Assembly: GCA_024401645.1 (NCBI GenBank)
Contig: JAKSKR010000027.1
Location: 1-39,938 of the forward strand
Length of the DNA: 39,938 nt
Source of the DNA: Paludibacteraceae bacterium
GTDB taxonomy: Bacteria; Bacteroidota; Bacteroidia; Bacteroidales; Paludibacteraceae
Reading direction: 5' to 3'
Shown here: in pieces, positions 25,308 to 31,140 of the stretch
Numbering within the stretch: position 1 is the first letter of the stretch
Layout of the letters: each line of letters starts with the position of its first letter
The notes under the pieces: model-generated
Seen by the model: the letters and a program-made list of their open reading frames with translations, nothing else
Databases searched by the model: none
What the model was told of the DNA's origin: nothing
Translations under genes and position numbers: made by a program

Positions 25308-26060
25308 ATGGCTACTTTCGGATTAATAGGTAAGGTGCTTGTTCATTCCTTCTCAAAGAAATTCTTTACCGAAAAATTTGCTAACGAGAATATCGACTCA
25401 AAGTACGAGTTGTTCGAGATGCCGTCGGCCGATGGCTTGAAGCAACTTATTGCCGACCAGCATCCAATGGGGTTGAACGTCACCATCCCTTATAAGCAAG
25501 ACGTCATTCCTTTCATGGATAAGCTCGACGAAACAGCAGCTAAAATTGGCGCTGTCAATACCATCAAGTTCTTTTATCAGCCCGATGGCTCATACAAGTT
25601 GATGGGCTTCAATACCGACGTCATTGGTTTCGAAAATTCCTTGAAACCATTGTTGCAGCCATGGCACACCAAGGCATTGGTGCTTGGCACTGGCGGTGCA
25701 TCTAAAGCCGTTGCGTATGTGCTAGACAAGTTGGGCATCGAATTCAAGTACGTTTCTCGCACTAGCAAGAATGGTGGCTTTGCCTATGAAGATTTGAATG
25801 CCGACGTGCTAGCCGAGTACACCGTCGTTGTTAACTGTTCGCCAGTGGGCACATTCCCTAATGTTGACGAGGCGCCCAACCTTCCATACCAGTACATCAC
25901 CAGCCGTCACTTGCTTTACGACTTGGTGTACAATCCCGAACTCACCAAGTTCTGTCAGCTAGGCCAGGAGCATGGTGCCATTACCAAAAACGGATTGGAA
26001 ATGCTGCATGGCCAAGCCATTGCCAGCTGGGAAATCTGGAACCGAAAGATGGACTTCTAA
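25308..26060 (+). CDS. aroE: Shikimate dehydrogenase (AroE)
   Basis: This 250-residue enzyme reduces 3-dehydroshikimate to shikimate with NADPH, a step in aromatic amino-acid and folate precursor synthesis. The substrate domain has the shikimate-binding serines in HSFS (13-16), the catalytic Lys63 in NVTIPYK, GAVNTI (81-86) and Asp104 in FNTD. The NADP domain has the Gly-rich loop GTGGASKA (127-134). GLEMLHGQA near the end is the family's closing motif. The usual Pro after the first Gly pair is replaced (GKVLVHSFSKKF instead of G-x-P-x-x-H-S-x-S-P), a small divergence. It is the last gene of its operon, with a strong terminator just downstream. Confidence 0.93.
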   Translation: MATFGLIGKVLVHSFSKKFFTEKFANENIDSKYELFEMPSADGLKQLIADQHPMGLNVTIPYKQDVIPFMDKLDETAAKIGAVNTIKFFYQPDGSYKLMGFNTDVIGFENSLKPLLQPWHTKALVLGTGGASKAVAYVLDKLGIEFKYVSRTSKNGGFAYEDLNADVLAEYTVVVNCSPVGTFPNVDEAPNLPYQYITSRHLLYDLVYNPELTKFCQLGQEHGAITKNGLEMLHGQAIASWEIWNRKMDF

Positions 26061-26080
26061 CGTAATAAAATCCTAATAAT

Positions 26081-26122
26081 AAACCGCCCTTGCAAGCATT
26101 GTGTTTGCAAGGGCGGTTTTTT
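26081..26122. terminator. Terminator shared by aroE and the ATP-grasp operon
   Basis: A 15-bp perfect stem, AAACCGCCCTTGCAA / TTGCAAGGGCGGTTT, with a 9-base loop is followed by TTTTG on the plus strand. The gene arriving from the right on the minus strand ends at 26157, and the minus-strand tail after the hairpin is also T-rich (TTTATTATT). It probably works in both directions. Confidence 0.9.
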
Positions 26123-26156
26123 GTTATAACCTTCGTCTATTAAGTAGTCAACTCCT

Positions 26157-27155
26157 CTATAAACCTATTTGTTCGTATTTTGCCAGGTTCTTGGCAATTA
26201 TTTTCGAAATGTCGAAACCTGTTTCCAATTCAATCCATAGCCACTGGCCGTTAGGATTGCATTCCACAAAAACGTAATCTTGACTTGGTGTGACTATAAA
26301 GTCGAAACAACTGAAGTTAAGGCCAAGGGTTTTCATATAGTTTTTGCAGAACGTGCCAATTTTTGTTGGAATTTCCACAATTTCTTGTTTCAGATTGTGT
26401 TCGTAACCTTGTCTCCAGTCCACCTTCCCTGTTTCGTCTCCTTGGCTTTGAGAATCTATTTTGCAGGCAACAATGTCTTCACCAATCACAGTGATGCGCA
26501 ATTCGTAGGCTTTGTCAATGTATTCCTGTATGTAGCTCACCGTTTGTTCAAGGGCAATGTCGGGTTGCGAAAGAATGTCGCTGTCCTTTACGCGTTTGGT
26601 ATAGAATGCGTATTCGAACTCATCGTCGACATAAACACTATTTTCTGAAATTGGTTTCAGCGAGAGTTGTTTGTGTGTCTTTGCAAAGTTCCGGATGTCG
26701 GTCGCATTGTTTGAAAAACAGGTGTCGGGCACACGCATACCCAAAGTGTGGGCAACGCGGTACTGAAGCATTTTCGAGTCGGAGTATCGGTCATTCACGA
26801 TGCCCCCAATCGAGTAAATGTCTTTCATGTAGTAGCGCAAAAAACTTAAGAAACCGTGCGCTTCCTCTAGGTTATGTCGGTTTATTTCTTTTTCTTGGTG
26901 TTCGTAGGGTAGTGTCTCTGGTATCATGGCCCTCCGTTCCCAAATGGCAGTAATTTCACTGCCTTTCAGTTCAATGCCGTTTCTGATGTTTTTAATGGTA
27001 CAGTCGGTTTTACCGTCAATGCAAGTCCATTCAAACTTATAGTCGGTGAGCAGACATTCGGTGTTGAACCTAAAGACGGGAACACCCCACTGTGTTAAAT
27101 ATTTAATAACATTAGTAGGGTGTTCGTCTTGTTTGTTGGTATAAATGAGGATCAT
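26157..27155 (-). CDS. ATP-grasp RiPP maturase (graspetide synthetase, MvdC/MvdD-like)
   Basis: This 332-residue protein has the layout of ATP-grasp ligases that form ester or amide side-chain crosslinks in graspetides (microviridin type). Visible landmarks are a pre-ATP-grasp N-terminal domain (1-120), the nucleotide-binding Lys in LSLKPIS (about 165-170), VSYIQEYIDKAYELRITVIG (206-225), the family-typical DWR (246-248), FSCFDFIVT (281-289) and the metal/ATP motif VECNPNGQWLWIE (297-309). The last is almost identical to the diagnostic segment of MvdC/MvdD enzymes. It lies 15 bp after the small ORF at 27171-27416, which is the obvious substrate candidate. No second ligase, SPASM enzyme, peptidase or ABC exporter is seen nearby. 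Confidence 0.87.
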   Translation of the reverse strand: MILIYTNKQDEHPTNVIKYLTQWGVPVFRFNTECLLTDYKFEWTCIDGKTDCTIKNIRNGIELKGSEITAIWERRAMIPETLPYEHQEKEINRHNLEEAHGFLSFLRYYMKDIYSIGGIVNDRYSDSKMLQYRVAHTLGMRVPDTCFSNNATDIRNFAKTHKQLSLKPISENSVYVDDEFEYAFYTKRVKDSDILSQPDIALEQTVSYIQEYIDKAYELRITVIGEDIVACKIDSQSQGDETGKVDWRQGYEHNLKQEIVEIPTKIGTFCKNYMKTLGLNFSCFDFIVTPSQDYVFVECNPNGQWLWIELETGFDISKIIAKNLAKYEQIGL

Positions 27156-27170
27156 TTATTTACCGTTTTG

Positions 27171-27416
27171 TTATTTTACAATCTTAGAGTCGTCAGTCTC
27201 GTTCTTTGGGTCGCTATGGCCGGTAACCTTCCCTCCTCTGCGTGTTGTCCCGTGGTGACGTAGGCTACGAGTACCCACTGTTCTCATTTCGTAATTGACC
27301 TGGTTAATTTCGTCGTAGGTGAGTGGCTCTTCCATGCTGTCGCCTATCCGTTCAGGGGTGCTGAAGTTCATAAGCATTGGCATGATATTGGTTGGTTGAT
27401 TTAATCCTAAATTCAT
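27171..27416 (-). CDS. Candidate graspetide precursor peptide (81 aa)
   Basis: This small ORF sits directly before the ATP-grasp gene, the normal place for a precursor. Residues 1-45 look like a leader (MPMLMNFSTPERIGDS, then LTYDEINQVNYEMR). Residues 51-81 are Gly/Ser/Thr/Lys-rich and end in an acidic, hydroxyl-rich stretch. Possible crosslink partners there are hydroxyls T57, T58, T65, S68, T74 and S77, lysines K63, K71 and K78, and acids D69, E73, D75 and D76. A GG pair at 61-62 could be a processing site. The exact core and the rings are not predictable from one sequence, and the core does not match the classical TxKxPSD microviridin motif. This assignment rests on context plus composition. 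Confidence 0.75.
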   Translation of the reverse strand: MNLGLNQPTNIMPMLMNFSTPERIGDSMEEPLTYDEINQVNYEMRTVGTRSLRHHGTTRRGGKVTGHSDPKNETDDSKIVK

Positions 27417-27427
27417 GGTCTTAATTT

Positions 27428-27856
27428 TTAGTCTTCAAAAATCATTTCGTCACCATCAAAATCGCTGTCGTTGCCAACAATCTTAATTTGTCTGTTGTTC
27501 TGTGCTATGGCCGCTAGAGTTAAAGCCATCTTGCTTTGTGACAAGCCAAGAGCCTCACATACCTTTGTCAATACTTCAACTTCCTTTAAGTCAAGACTGT
27601 TGTCTGCAACGGCAATAAGAATGCAAGCTTCCAATAGCAAGCTCTTTTCTTCTGCATCAGTTGCAAGCTTTGCTGCCGCTTCTATAGACGAAGGGTTCTG
27701 CATTTCCTTTGCAACGGCAGTTTTTAACTCGTTGGCGTCAAGTTCAAGGCTGTCGGCCAAACCATAAATTTCGGTAAGTTCTTCAGTCTCAATCTTTCCG
27801 TTTGCAACAGCCGTTGCTACAGTAAGTGCAGCAATTTGCTCTGTAAAATTTGCCAT
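27428..27856 (-). CDS. TerB-like helical protein (second of pair)
   Basis: This 142-residue all-helical protein resembles TerB (tellurite-resistance-associated) domains. It has the paired, degenerate A-D-G-x-x-x-x-x-E helices, here ATAVANGKIETEELTEIYGL (about 13-32) and CILIAVADNSLDLKEVEVL (about 79-97). The C-terminus is acidic (GNDSDFDGDEMIFED). The frame extends to 27892, but that would overlap the preceding gene, so I chose the ATG at 27856. It follows the first TerB-like gene by 16 bp and precedes the precursor gene by 11 bp. TerB domains bind metal or act at the inner membrane with other Ter proteins; none of those partners is visible here. Confidence 0.72.
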   Translation of the reverse strand: MANFTEQIAALTVATAVANGKIETEELTEIYGLADSLELDANELKTAVAKEMQNPSSIEAAAKLATDAEEKSLLLEACILIAVADNSLDLKEVEVLTKVCEALGLSQSKMALTLAAIAQNNRQIKIVGNDSDFDGDEMIFED

Positions 27857-27872
27857 TTTCAATTTCTTTGAA

Positions 27873-28286
27873 TTAGTCCATGTCAATTTCAATATCTTCC
27901 TCGTCCTTAACAGCGTCGGCTAACATAAGAACTGCATCGGCTTCGTCAACACCAAGAGCTTCAGCAATAGCTAGCAAGTTCGAAACTTCGTCGTAGCTGA
28001 GAACGCCGTCAGACAAAAGCACTTGAATGGCAATTTCAAGTATACCTGCAACTTCCTCGTCGTCAACATTGTCTGCTGCTTTTTCTAGTAGTGCGTTAAT
28101 GGCCTCTTCGTCCTTGCCCTCAATTTCTTTCGAAAGCTTTTCAATGGTACTTACGAATTTCTTCTCATCGGTGTCAATGGCTTTTGCAACTTCTGCAACA
28201 ACAATCTTTTCTGCTTCTGCAAATTCACCGTCAGCCCATACTGCAACTGCAACTATGGTTGCTATATCTTCTATTTTAGTCTTCAT
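27873..28286 (-). CDS. TerB-like helical protein (first of pair)
   Basis: This 137-residue helical, strongly acidic protein has two TerB-like halves: VAVAVWADGEFAEAEKIVVA (about 11-30) and IAIQVLLSDGVLSYDEVSNL (about 85-104). Asp/Glu sit where TerB proteins coordinate metal ions. The C-terminus is acidic (KDEEDIEIDMD). ATG at 28286 was chosen; a TTG two codons earlier is possible. It lies 6 bp after the 45-residue basic ORF and shares overall design with the next gene, probably by duplication. A role in sensing or buffering ions, or as an adaptor for the basic proteins or the peptide maturase, is conjecture. Confidence 0.75.
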   Translation of the reverse strand: MKTKIEDIATIVAVAVWADGEFAEAEKIVVAEVAKAIDTDEKKFVSTIEKLSKEIEGKDEEAINALLEKAADNVDDEEVAGILEIAIQVLLSDGVLSYDEVSNLLAIAEALGVDEADAVLMLADAVKDEEDIEIDMD

Positions 28287-28292
28287 GTTCAA

Positions 28293-28430
28293 TTAAGAAA
28301 AAAAGTTTTTAATCTTATTCATTATGCTGCCTTTTGCGGCTCTGGCTTTTGCCATCTGTTCGCACTTTGCTTTTCCTTCCTTTGTGCGCTTATCGACCTT
28401 ACCTGACTTGGTTTTCTTTAGTTCTGCCAT
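28293..28430 (-). CDS. Small basic protein (45 aa) with the KxxxGxVDxRTKxGK motif
   Basis: This Lys-rich small protein starts MAELKKTKSGKVDKRTKEGK and continues with KCEQMAKARAAKG and an amphipathic tail (IMNKIKNFFS). It is homologous to each repeat of the upstream 76-residue protein: x-K-K/R-T-x-x-G-x-V-D-x-R-T-K-x-G-K-A, then M-A-K-A-R. The frame is open further upstream, but ATG at 28430 starts exactly at the conserved motif and leaves a normal 22-bp gap. The function is unknown; nucleic-acid or acidic-protein binding is suggested only by charge. Confidence 0.65.
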   Translation of the reverse strand: MAELKKTKSGKVDKRTKEGKAKCEQMAKARAAKGSIMNKIKNFFS

Positions 28431-28452
28431 AGTATTATATGTTTTTAGTTTA

Positions 28453-28683
28453 TTATTTTTTTCTTGCTTTGGCTTTTCTTGCCTTTGCCATTCGGGCTGC
28501 AATGGCTTTCCCTGCTTTTGTGCGCAAGTCAACACTTCCGTCTGCAGTCCTTTTTACCTTTTTGGTTTTTGTTTTGGTTGTTGAGGCTTTGCGTGCTTTT
28601 CTAGCCTTTGCCATGCGGGCTGCAATGGCTTTTCCTGCTTTTGTGCGCAAGTCAACACTTCCGTCTGCTGTGCGTTTTACCAT
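28453..28683 (-). CDS. Small basic protein (76 aa) with two identical 29-residue repeats
   Basis: The protein is built of two identical 29-residue units (residues 2-30 and 43-71, starting VKRTADGSVDLRTKAGKAIA and ending MAKARKA). They are joined by a Lys/Thr linker and followed by KARKK. It is extremely basic (about one third Lys/Arg) with Ala-rich helices, reminiscent in composition of histone-like tails, though I recognise no such family. It is the first gene of the leftward operon, and the 45-residue protein that follows carries a diverged third copy of the unit. The function is unknown. Confidence 0.68.
   Translation of the reverse strand: MVKRTADGSVDLRTKAGKAIAARMAKARKARKASTTKTKTKKVKRTADGSVDLRTKAGKAIAARMAKARKAKARKK
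28499..28670 (-). repeat. Direct repeat inside the basic-protein gene (123-bp period)
   Basis: The stretch around 28499-28547 recurs around 28622-28670 with one or two changes, at an offset of 123 bp (41 codons). It encodes the duplicated 29-residue unit and implies a recent internal duplication. Confidence 0.8.
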
Positions 28684-29009
28684 ACGATTAAGATGTGTTT
28701 TTTATTAGATTTGGTCTCTTAAATAAATCAGAAGACTTATTATTTGAGTTTTTTTTCAATTCCGATTTCTCGTCTGCAATGATAAACTATTTTTCTCTTA
28801 TTTGTTTGGTCCTTATTGGTCCTTATTTTTATCTTCTTGATTTTTAATAGTATATATTACTGGTAGCTTTTGTGTTTGTCGAATTGTATGGCATTTTATG
28901 TTTTTGAACACAAATGCGAATAAGGACCAAAATGGACCAAACAAATGTGTTTTTTTATTTCTAATATTGCATCCGATAACGAAATAAACACAATAAAAAT
29001 TAAATAACA
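28684..29009. other. Divergent intergenic region (326 bp)
   Basis: This stretch lies between the leftward basic-protein/TerB/RiPP operon and the rightward OmpA-chimera gene. It is very AT-rich and has no convincing ORF. Its main content is the TTGGTCC inverted repeat described separately. A further degenerate box, TTTGGTCTCTTA, lies at 28710-28721, close to the leftward genes. TAATATTG near 28962 is an imperfect -7 element for the rightward gene. No clear leftward -7 element was found. Confidence 0.8.
28801..28945. promoter_or_regulatory. 27-bp inverted repeat with four TTGGTCC boxes
   Basis: The left arm, 28801-28827, carries TTGGTCC at 28806-28812 and 28816-28822. The right arm, 28919-28945, carries the complement GGACCAA at 28924-28930 and 28934-28940. 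The arms match at 24 of 27 positions when inverted and enclose 91 bp. Within each arm the boxes are direct repeats 10 bp apart, one helical turn. This is what a pair of binding sites for a tandem-binding regulator would look like, controlling both directions. Its role is inferred; a hairpin function is less likely given the 91-bp loop. Confidence 0.7.
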
Positions 29010-30026
29010 ATGGCAGAATCTGTTTCGAAAGTAAGGGTTCATGGTAAGGCAATGAGCCGTACAATACTTGGTATTGTTAACGCATATTTGGTTATGTATC
29101 CTCAAACTAAAGCCGATGAGTTGAGAAAGGCTTTCCCTGGCAAGTTGACTGCGAAATTTGAAAAATTCGATACTTGTACCGATCCCAATAATCCACGTTA
29201 CGATGGCTCTGGTTTGTTCCACGAAATTATTGAACTCAATGGTAAGCGTGTTTGGGCTAATGGACACGAAGAGGTAAAGGATTCTAACTTCTTATTCGAA
29301 ATGCCTGACGAAACCATTCATACTGCTGACGGTAAGGAGTTGGCAATGGAATCTACTTGGGGCGAAGACGATTATAAGAACATGGTGTCATGGGCTAAAC
29401 AGTATGGCATTGAAGTAGCATCGTTCGAAAAGCACGAGGGTGGTGCTATTAAGGGCCATTTCTCTTTAGAATACCTCAACGGTTATGTTCCACCAGTAGC
29501 TGAACCTGTAGTAGTAGAAAAGAAGGGCTTGCCTAAATGGTTATTGGCTGTTGCAGGTCTCATCATCCTTCTTCTTTTGTTCTTCCTTATTCGTAGTTGC
29601 AATAAGGAACCTGAAGTCGTACAGGTTGAGAAGGTGGTTACTGTTACCGATACCGTAACTGTTGTTAAGGTAGAAAAAGAAATTGAAGCTATTGAAAAGA
29701 ACTTCAATGCGGCTAAGTTCGAACAGGGTAAGGTTGACCTTACCGATGATGCAAAGTTTGTCCTTCACGACTTGCAGAAGCTTATGGACAAGGATGAACA
29801 CAAGAACGTAAAGCTTAAGATTGTTGGTCACACAAGCGCAGAAGGCGATGCTGCATTCAACCAGAAATTGAGCGAAAACCGTGCAAAGGCTGTCGTAGAC
29901 TTCTTGATTTCACAGGGTATTTCCAAATCTCGTCTTTGTTATGAAGGCAAGGGTAGCAGTGAACCGCTCGATGCTAACAATCCAGAAGTTAACCGCAGAA
30001 CGCAGATCATTGTCATTAACGAATAA
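29010..30026 (+). CDS. Membrane-anchored OmpA-domain chimera with cytoplasmic N-terminal domain
   Basis: This 338-residue protein has no signal peptide. Residues 1-160 form a soluble domain (SRTILGIVNAYLVMYPQTKA, later KELAMESTWGEDDYKNMVSW) that I have seen in other cytoplasmic proteins but cannot name. One membrane helix follows (about 177-195, WLLAVAGLIILLLLFFLI), then a Val/Thr-rich spacer, and an OmpA-type peptidoglycan-binding domain (about 232-338) with KIVGHTSAEGDAAFNQKLSE and NNPEVNRRTQIIVINE. It should sit in the inner membrane, reading something in the cytoplasm while holding the cell wall, loosely like MotB. It is the first rightward gene from the TTGGTCC region; the next gene starts 54 bp later. 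Confidence 0.85.
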   Translation: MAESVSKVRVHGKAMSRTILGIVNAYLVMYPQTKADELRKAFPGKLTAKFEKFDTCTDPNNPRYDGSGLFHEIIELNGKRVWANGHEEVKDSNFLFEMPDETIHTADGKELAMESTWGEDDYKNMVSWAKQYGIEVASFEKHEGGAIKGHFSLEYLNGYVPPVAEPVVVEKKGLPKWLLAVAGLIILLLLFFLIRSCNKEPEVVQVEKVVTVTDTVTVVKVEKEIEAIEKNFNAAKFEQGKVDLTDDAKFVLHDLQKLMDKDEHKNVKLKIVGHTSAEGDAAFNQKLSENRAKAVVDFLISQGISKSRLCYEGKGSSEPLDANNPEVNRRTQIIVINE

Positions 30027-30080
30027 TTTGAATTATCAAAATACAACTTTTATATCATAACTTTTAAAATTTAATAAACT

Positions 30081-30386
30081 ATGGCAGACATTAAGATTTC
30101 AGGCCGCATGGCTGTTAAGACTTTGAAGAAACAGATGAAGGATGCTTATGGCGTAACTCTTCGCGTTTACAATGGTGTTAAGTTTGCTGACGACGACGCA
30201 ACTTTGGCTTCTATCCGTAAGGGCGATGCAAAGGGTGGCGAAGTTTCAGTAAACGGTCACACTTTGGTTGGTAACTTTGAAAAGGCTATCAAGGAAAACT
30301 TTGGTATCAAAATCCAGATTGCAAATGGTGACGATAGCAAGTTGTCAAGTGATAGCATTTCTCTTTCTGCAGCTGGTAAGGAGTAA
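30081..30386 (+). CDS. Small protein with two internal repeats (101 aa)
   Basis: This soluble protein consists of two related halves of about 45 residues. The first is IKISGRMAVKTLKKQMKDAY then GVTLRVYNGVKFADDDATLA. The second is VSVNGHTLVGNFEKAIKENF then GIKIQIANGDDSKLSSDSIS. Both follow strand-helix-strand-loop with the pattern V/I-x-x-x-G, K-x-x-x-x-x-x-G, N-G, D-x-x-x-L. I have seen similar small proteins in Bacteroidota and Campylobacterota but know of no function. It is the second rightward gene and ends at a strong terminator, so it forms a unit with the OmpA chimera. Confidence 0.8.
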   Translation: MADIKISGRMAVKTLKKQMKDAYGVTLRVYNGVKFADDDATLASIRKGDAKGGEVSVNGHTLVGNFEKAIKENFGIKIQIANGDDSKLSSDSISLSAAGKE

Positions 30387-30406
30387 TCATTTTCTTAAAT
30401 AGCAAT

Positions 30407-30443
30407 AAGTCCAGAACGACACTTGTCGGTTCTGGACTTTTTC
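30407..30443 (+). terminator. Rho-independent terminator
   Basis: The stem AAGTCCAGAACGACA / TGTCGGTTCTGGACTT (one bulged G) is followed by TTTTTC. It separates the OmpA-chimera pair from the pcp and channel genes, although read-through cannot be excluded. Confidence 0.88.
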
Positions 30444-30487
30444 TATGCTTAATATTTATGGTGTGTTTTGTCTTTATTCCCTGAATA

Positions 30488-31114
30488 ATGAAAATCTTAA
30501 TAACAGGATTTGAACCTTTTGGCGGACAACAAATCAATCCCTCATGGGAGGCTGTCAACAAACTGCCAACGGCTATTGGCTCTCACCAGATTGTCAAGGC
30601 CAAAATGCCGGTTACATTTAGTGGCTCACGGCAAAAGATTGTGGAACTGATAGACGAACACAAGCCCGATGTCTTGCTGATGGTTGGACAAAAGGGGGGA
30701 AGTTATGATATTAATTGCGAACGAATAGCTGTAAATCTGGCCGATTCGAAAAAAGCCGATAACGAAGGCTTCCTACCTTCCGATTTGCCGGTTTGTTATG
30801 GCGCTCCGGCTGCCTACTTTGCCACTATACCTTTAAAACTGGTGGTGGCAGCTTTGCAAAGCGAGGGTATTCCGGCAACAATATCTAATTCGGCTGGACT
30901 CTATGTCTGCAACTGCATGTTCTTTTCGGCACTTCACCATTGTGCCGAATGCAATATGAATACAAGGGTTGGATTCATTCATGTTCCCTATTTACCACAA
31001 CAGGTGGTTGAGGGCAAGAAACCTTCCATGGCCCTTGACGTAGTTTCGCGAGCCTTGCATGTGGTGGTCGCTACCTTAATTAGCAATGCTTGCCAACCTT
31101 CCGAATTGGTGTGA
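30488..31114 (+). CDS. pcp: Pyroglutamyl-peptidase I (C15 family)
   Basis: This 208-residue cytosolic cysteine peptidase removes N-terminal pyroglutamate. The triad is visible: Glu78 in CERIAVNL, Cys141 in SNSAGLYVCN (133-142) and His165 in GFIHVPYLP. The start MKILITGFEPFGG is diagnostic of the family. The length is normal. The signature usually has Thr where this protein has Leu139 (SAGTYVCN versus SAGLYVCN), a minor change. It lies after a terminator and 26 bp before the first channel gene, so it may open that transcription unit. A link to peptide processing in the neighbouring RiPP operon is possible but unproven. Confidence 0.95.
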   Translation: MKILITGFEPFGGQQINPSWEAVNKLPTAIGSHQIVKAKMPVTFSGSRQKIVELIDEHKPDVLLMVGQKGGSYDINCERIAVNLADSKKADNEGFLPSDLPVCYGAPAAYFATIPLKLVVAALQSEGIPATISNSAGLYVCNCMFFSALHHCAECNMNTRVGFIHVPYLPQQVVEGKKPSMALDVVSRALHVVVATLISNACQPSELV

Positions 31115-31140
31115 TTAGTAAACTATAATTTAAAATATTA

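Noticed and set aside
28453..28683. Repeats here as a CRISPR array
   Set aside because: There are only two long repeats, in frame and within one coding region, with no unique spacers and no cas genes.
28801..28945. Inverted repeat as ends of an insertion sequence
   Set aside because: Only 91 bp lie between the arms, with no transposase. The paired, helically phased boxes fit operator sites better.
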